NCBI RefSeq assembly: GCF_029109325.1
Contig: NZ_JAQKQJ010000002.1
Coordinates: 124,001-188,000 of the forward strand
DNA: 64,000 bases
Direction: 5' to 3'
Source: Nodosilinea sp. PGN35
GTDB lineage: Bacteria > Cyanobacteriota > Cyanobacteriia > Phormidesmidales > Phormidesmidaceae
In this document: positions 61,882 through 64,000 of the stretch, piece by piece
Layout of the letters: every line of letters begins with the position of its first letter
Position numbering within the stretch: the first letter of the stretch is position 1
The notes under the pieces: model-generated
Database searches by the model: none
What the model saw: only the letters and a program-made list of their open reading frames with translations
What the model was told of the DNA's origin: nothing
Made by a program: the position numbers and the translations under genes

Positions 61882-62162
61882 CGCCGTCCTCACCCGCACA
61901 TAGGTTTCTACCGTGGCGCTTCTATCGTGGCGCAGATTTCAACATTTGACCCATCGCTCCACAACATTTAGCCAAAATTTCTGCCCTCTGGCCATTTTCT
62001 GGCCGTTTAGAGCCGCAGGCATCTCAGCCAGGACATTCCCGAACCCTGCAATGTGCAAACGTTGGCACATTGCAGAACAACGCCTTGACCGAACTGCCTA
62101 CCGCTATCCACCGCTCCAGCCCCGCGCCAGCCCCACACAGTTACGAATTCAGGCTTGCTCCC
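61882..62162. other. Intergenic region, no gene seen
   Basis: 281 bp between two minus-strand genes. It contains an imperfect inverted repeat AATGTGCAAACGTTGGCACATT (62049-62070). No open frame has protein-like composition. Confidence 0.4.
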
Positions 62163-64000
62163 TCAGGCAAAATCCGAAAGATCCGTCCGGGGGCTGGGGG
62201 GCAGGCTGGTCAGCCTGAGCATTGAGTCGGCGATCTCAGCAAATCGATCGTCGGGCAGGTTTGAGCAGTTAATGCAGGTAGACAGCAGCCGGGTAATGCG
62301 GTAGTAGGCCCGCAGCCGCCTGATCTGCTCGTCGTTGAGGCCGTAGGTGCAGGGCAGCCCCAGGGTGTTTAGAAAGTTGGCGATTTTTTCCTGCCAGCGG
62401 TGGCGCTTGGCCTCCCACCAGTCCTCAGCGCTGTCGTACCTGACCCGCTGTTCTCCGAGCAGATGCAGCCAGCCGCTGACGATGTCTTGCCGCTGGCCAT
62501 CGTCTCGAAAAAAATCTTGCAGCCGCTGAAGGCAGCGGTTTAGGGTTGACACCTGGTCGGCTGCCGTGCAGCAGTGGTAGGCCCGGTAGAGTTCTCGATG
62601 GCCCCGCAAAATAGCCGCATCCACCAGGCTGGTGGCAAAGTGCATATCGGGTAGGTCAAACCGTCGGCTGGGGGTATTGAGGCTGGTAATGCCCTCGGTG
62701 TCTTCTAGGGCAAAGGCGAAGTACCAGGCTCGAATCAGCACCTGACCGTGGCTGCGATCGCTGCGATCGGTGTAGGCCACAAAGGTAGCGGCCCGGTCGA
62801 GCTTGCGCAGAAAAGCCACCAGCCGCATGTCGCCGTTGATGTAGTTGTCTACGCTGTTTTTAAAGCCGACAAAAAAGTCCCAGGCCCGCTGGCGAGGCAC
62901 CAGCTCAGACACCAGCTCAATGACAAAACTCCAGCGGCGATCGCTCAGGTAGCGGTAGACATCGGTGTACTGGTCGGTTCTGACCAAATGCTCAGCGGTA
63001 AAATATTCCTGGTAGGTCAGGTGGGAAAAGGAGCAGTAGATCTCGCCCCACCGCACCAGCAGCCCGTTGAACTGCTCAATTCCCCGCAAAATTACGGTGC
63101 TGTCTACCCGGTCGGGGTTGATGCTGTGTACCTCTTTGCAGTAGTCCTGAATGATGCGCTCAATGTCGCGAACATCGAAGAGAATTTGTTCGCTGAGATA
63201 AATAAAGAAATAGCTGGCAATGCGGGCCAGAATATTTTTGATGTCGTTTTCTCGAAAGTAGGGCGCACTGACAATCGCCGACGGTTCATCAGTCGATAGG
63301 CGTCTGGCTAAGGCCGACAGACCACTGGCAAAGACGCCAATTCTCTGGTCTGGGAAATCGCCGTTGTGGTCGTAGGTGAGGCAGAGCAAGTTGAGTAGAA
63401 CCGGCCTTCTAGCAATCTCACGCACGCCTTTATAGCGGGGGGAATAGAGCTTTTCTAGCATGGCCGCTGCCGCCGCTGGGTCGCTGCCGTAGTAGGCAAA
63501 CCAGCGGGTGACAAACTCAGGAATTTGTTTCTTAGAGTAGAAGGGGGAGATGACAACCTTCTGCACCCCCCGCAAATGAAACACCGCACCCAGTCGCGAG
63601 GTGCAAATAAATTTGCAGTCGGTATAGTCAGACAGAATTTCTTGAATCATGAACTGAATGCTCAATCGCTGCGCTTCAGGCGCTTCATCTAGCCCGTCAA
63701 AGAGCAGTAGCGCTCGCCCAGCGCTGAGAATTTCTTCGGCCTGCTGGGCACTGGCTCCCCAGTCGGCCAAAATTTCATCGATAAACGTGCGGATGGTGGC
63801 CACACCCACCGACGCGGAATAGTGGCGAATTTCAATGAAGATGGGCACGTAGTCCTCTAAATATTCGCCCGCCCGACACTTGAGGGCGATCGATTGCAGG
63901 TAGCTACTTTTGCCCGACCCAGGCTCGCCATAGACCGAGATTCTGGGATGTTTTAACAACAGCTCGGTGCCCGTCGTTTTCAATCCCCGCAGCAGCCTGA
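62163..64000 (-). CDS. NACHT-domain NTPase (STAND family), N-terminus cut by window edge
   Basis: At least 612 codons; the frame is open to the right edge and the first possible start inside the window (TTG 63983) sits directly before the NTPase, so the true N-terminus is outside. NACHT motifs: Walker A ISVYGEPGSGKSSYLQSIAL, Walker B ALLLFDGLDEAPE, CKFICTSRLGAVF (sensor Arg), then RPVLLNLLCLTYDHNGDFPD. The C-terminal half (about 350 residues) is helical without recognisable WD, TPR or LRR repeats. NACHT proteins act as signal-dependent switches; many bacterial members are antiphage or cell-death effectors. The effector domain would be in the missing N-terminus. Confidence 0.88.
   Translation of the reverse strand, partial: RLLRGLKTTGTELLLKHPRISVYGEPGSGKSSYLQSIALKCRAGEYLEDYVPIFIEIRHYSASVGVATIRTFIDEILADWGASAQQAEEILSAGRALLLFDGLDEAPEAQRLSIQFMIQEILSDYTDCKFICTSRLGAVFHLRGVQKVVISPFYSKKQIPEFVTRWFAYYGSDPAAAAAMLEKLYSPRYKGVREIARRPVLLNLLCLTYDHNGDFPDQRIGVFASGLSALARRLSTDEPSAIVSAPYFRENDIKNILARIASYFFIYLSEQILFDVRDIERIIQDYCKEVHSINPDRVDSTVILRGIEQFNGLLVRWGEIYCSFSHLTYQEYFTAEHLVRTDQYTDVYRYLSDRRWSFVIELVSELVPRQRAWDFFVGFKNSVDNYINGDMRLVAFLRKLDRAATFVAYTDRSDRSHGQVLIRAWYFAFALEDTEGITSLNTPSRRFDLPDMHFATSLVDAAILRGHRELYRAYHCCTAADQVSTLNRCLQRLQDFFRDDGQRQDIVSGWLHLLGEQRVRYDSAEDWWEAKRHRWQEKIANFLNTLGLPCTYGLNDEQIRRLRAYYRITRLLSTCINCSNLPDDRFAEIADSMLRLTSLPPSPRTDLSDFA

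Overview
The window comes from a cyanobacterium. The HIP1 octamer GCGATCGC occurs throughout, and several genes are cyanobacterial types: a CrtD-like carotenoid desaturase, a Ycf51-like protein, a fused ThiO-ThiG, a dimer-type chlorite dismutase, and very long multi-PAS hybrid kinases. The high GC content and heavy load of dispersed intergenic repeats suggest a Leptolyngbya/Nodosilinea-like filamentous lineage. That placement is inference; no rRNA or tRNA gene was seen.

Layout. 0-3.2 kb is a small mobile and toxin region: a REP-associated tyrosine transposase (RAYT) among several copies of a GTAGGGTGCAT repeat, an XRE regulator, a BrnT/BrnA toxin-antitoxin pair, and an intact plus a broken copy of one small gene. 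3.2-14.1 kb is a peptide-export locus. It holds a NarL-type response regulator and histidine kinase, an NHLP-type ABC transporter without peptidase, a DM13 lipoprotein, a C39-peptidase ABC transporter, a short HlyD-like adaptor and a twin cyclic-nucleotide-binding protein, all on the minus strand. Divergent from them at 13959 is a 55-codon gene for a double-glycine leader peptide, followed by a strong terminator. 14.3-31.2 kb is mostly housekeeping: chlorite dismutase, SppA, TatA, a class I aminotransferase, an iron-ADH family protein, Ycf51, CrtD, a GT39-like membrane protein, an LD-carboxypeptidase, a methyltransferase, a HEAT-repeat protein, a Uma2 protein and several unknowns.

31.6-33.4 kb is AT-richer and carries three sites shaped like integron attC sites around a phosphatase gene and a GNAT acetyltransferase gene, with no integrase in view. 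34.5-36.3 kb has a TRIC/UPF0126 membrane protein and a zinc alcohol dehydrogenase. 36.5-59.2 kb is a dense signalling region: a HisKA-EAL fusion, response regulators combining REC, winged-helix and Hpt domains, a REC-REC pair with a degenerate GGDEF, three large hybrid kinases, and a kinase/regulator pair with overlapping genes. A DUF389 membrane protein and a transglutaminase-like protein lie among them. 59.3-64 kb holds thiO-thiG, an anchored proline-rich protein and a NACHT NTPase cut by the right edge.

The best candidate for something new is the export locus. The peptide at 13959 has a clear GG leader. Its 29-residue core has no Cys or Thr and carries two copies of a charged DQLRxENLxK motif. 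No maturation enzyme is present, so an unmodified secreted signal, matrix or toxin peptide fits better than a lanthipeptide. Also notable are the attC-like array, low-complexity repeats that have entered three coding sequences in frame, and repeats that supply stop codons to their neighbours.
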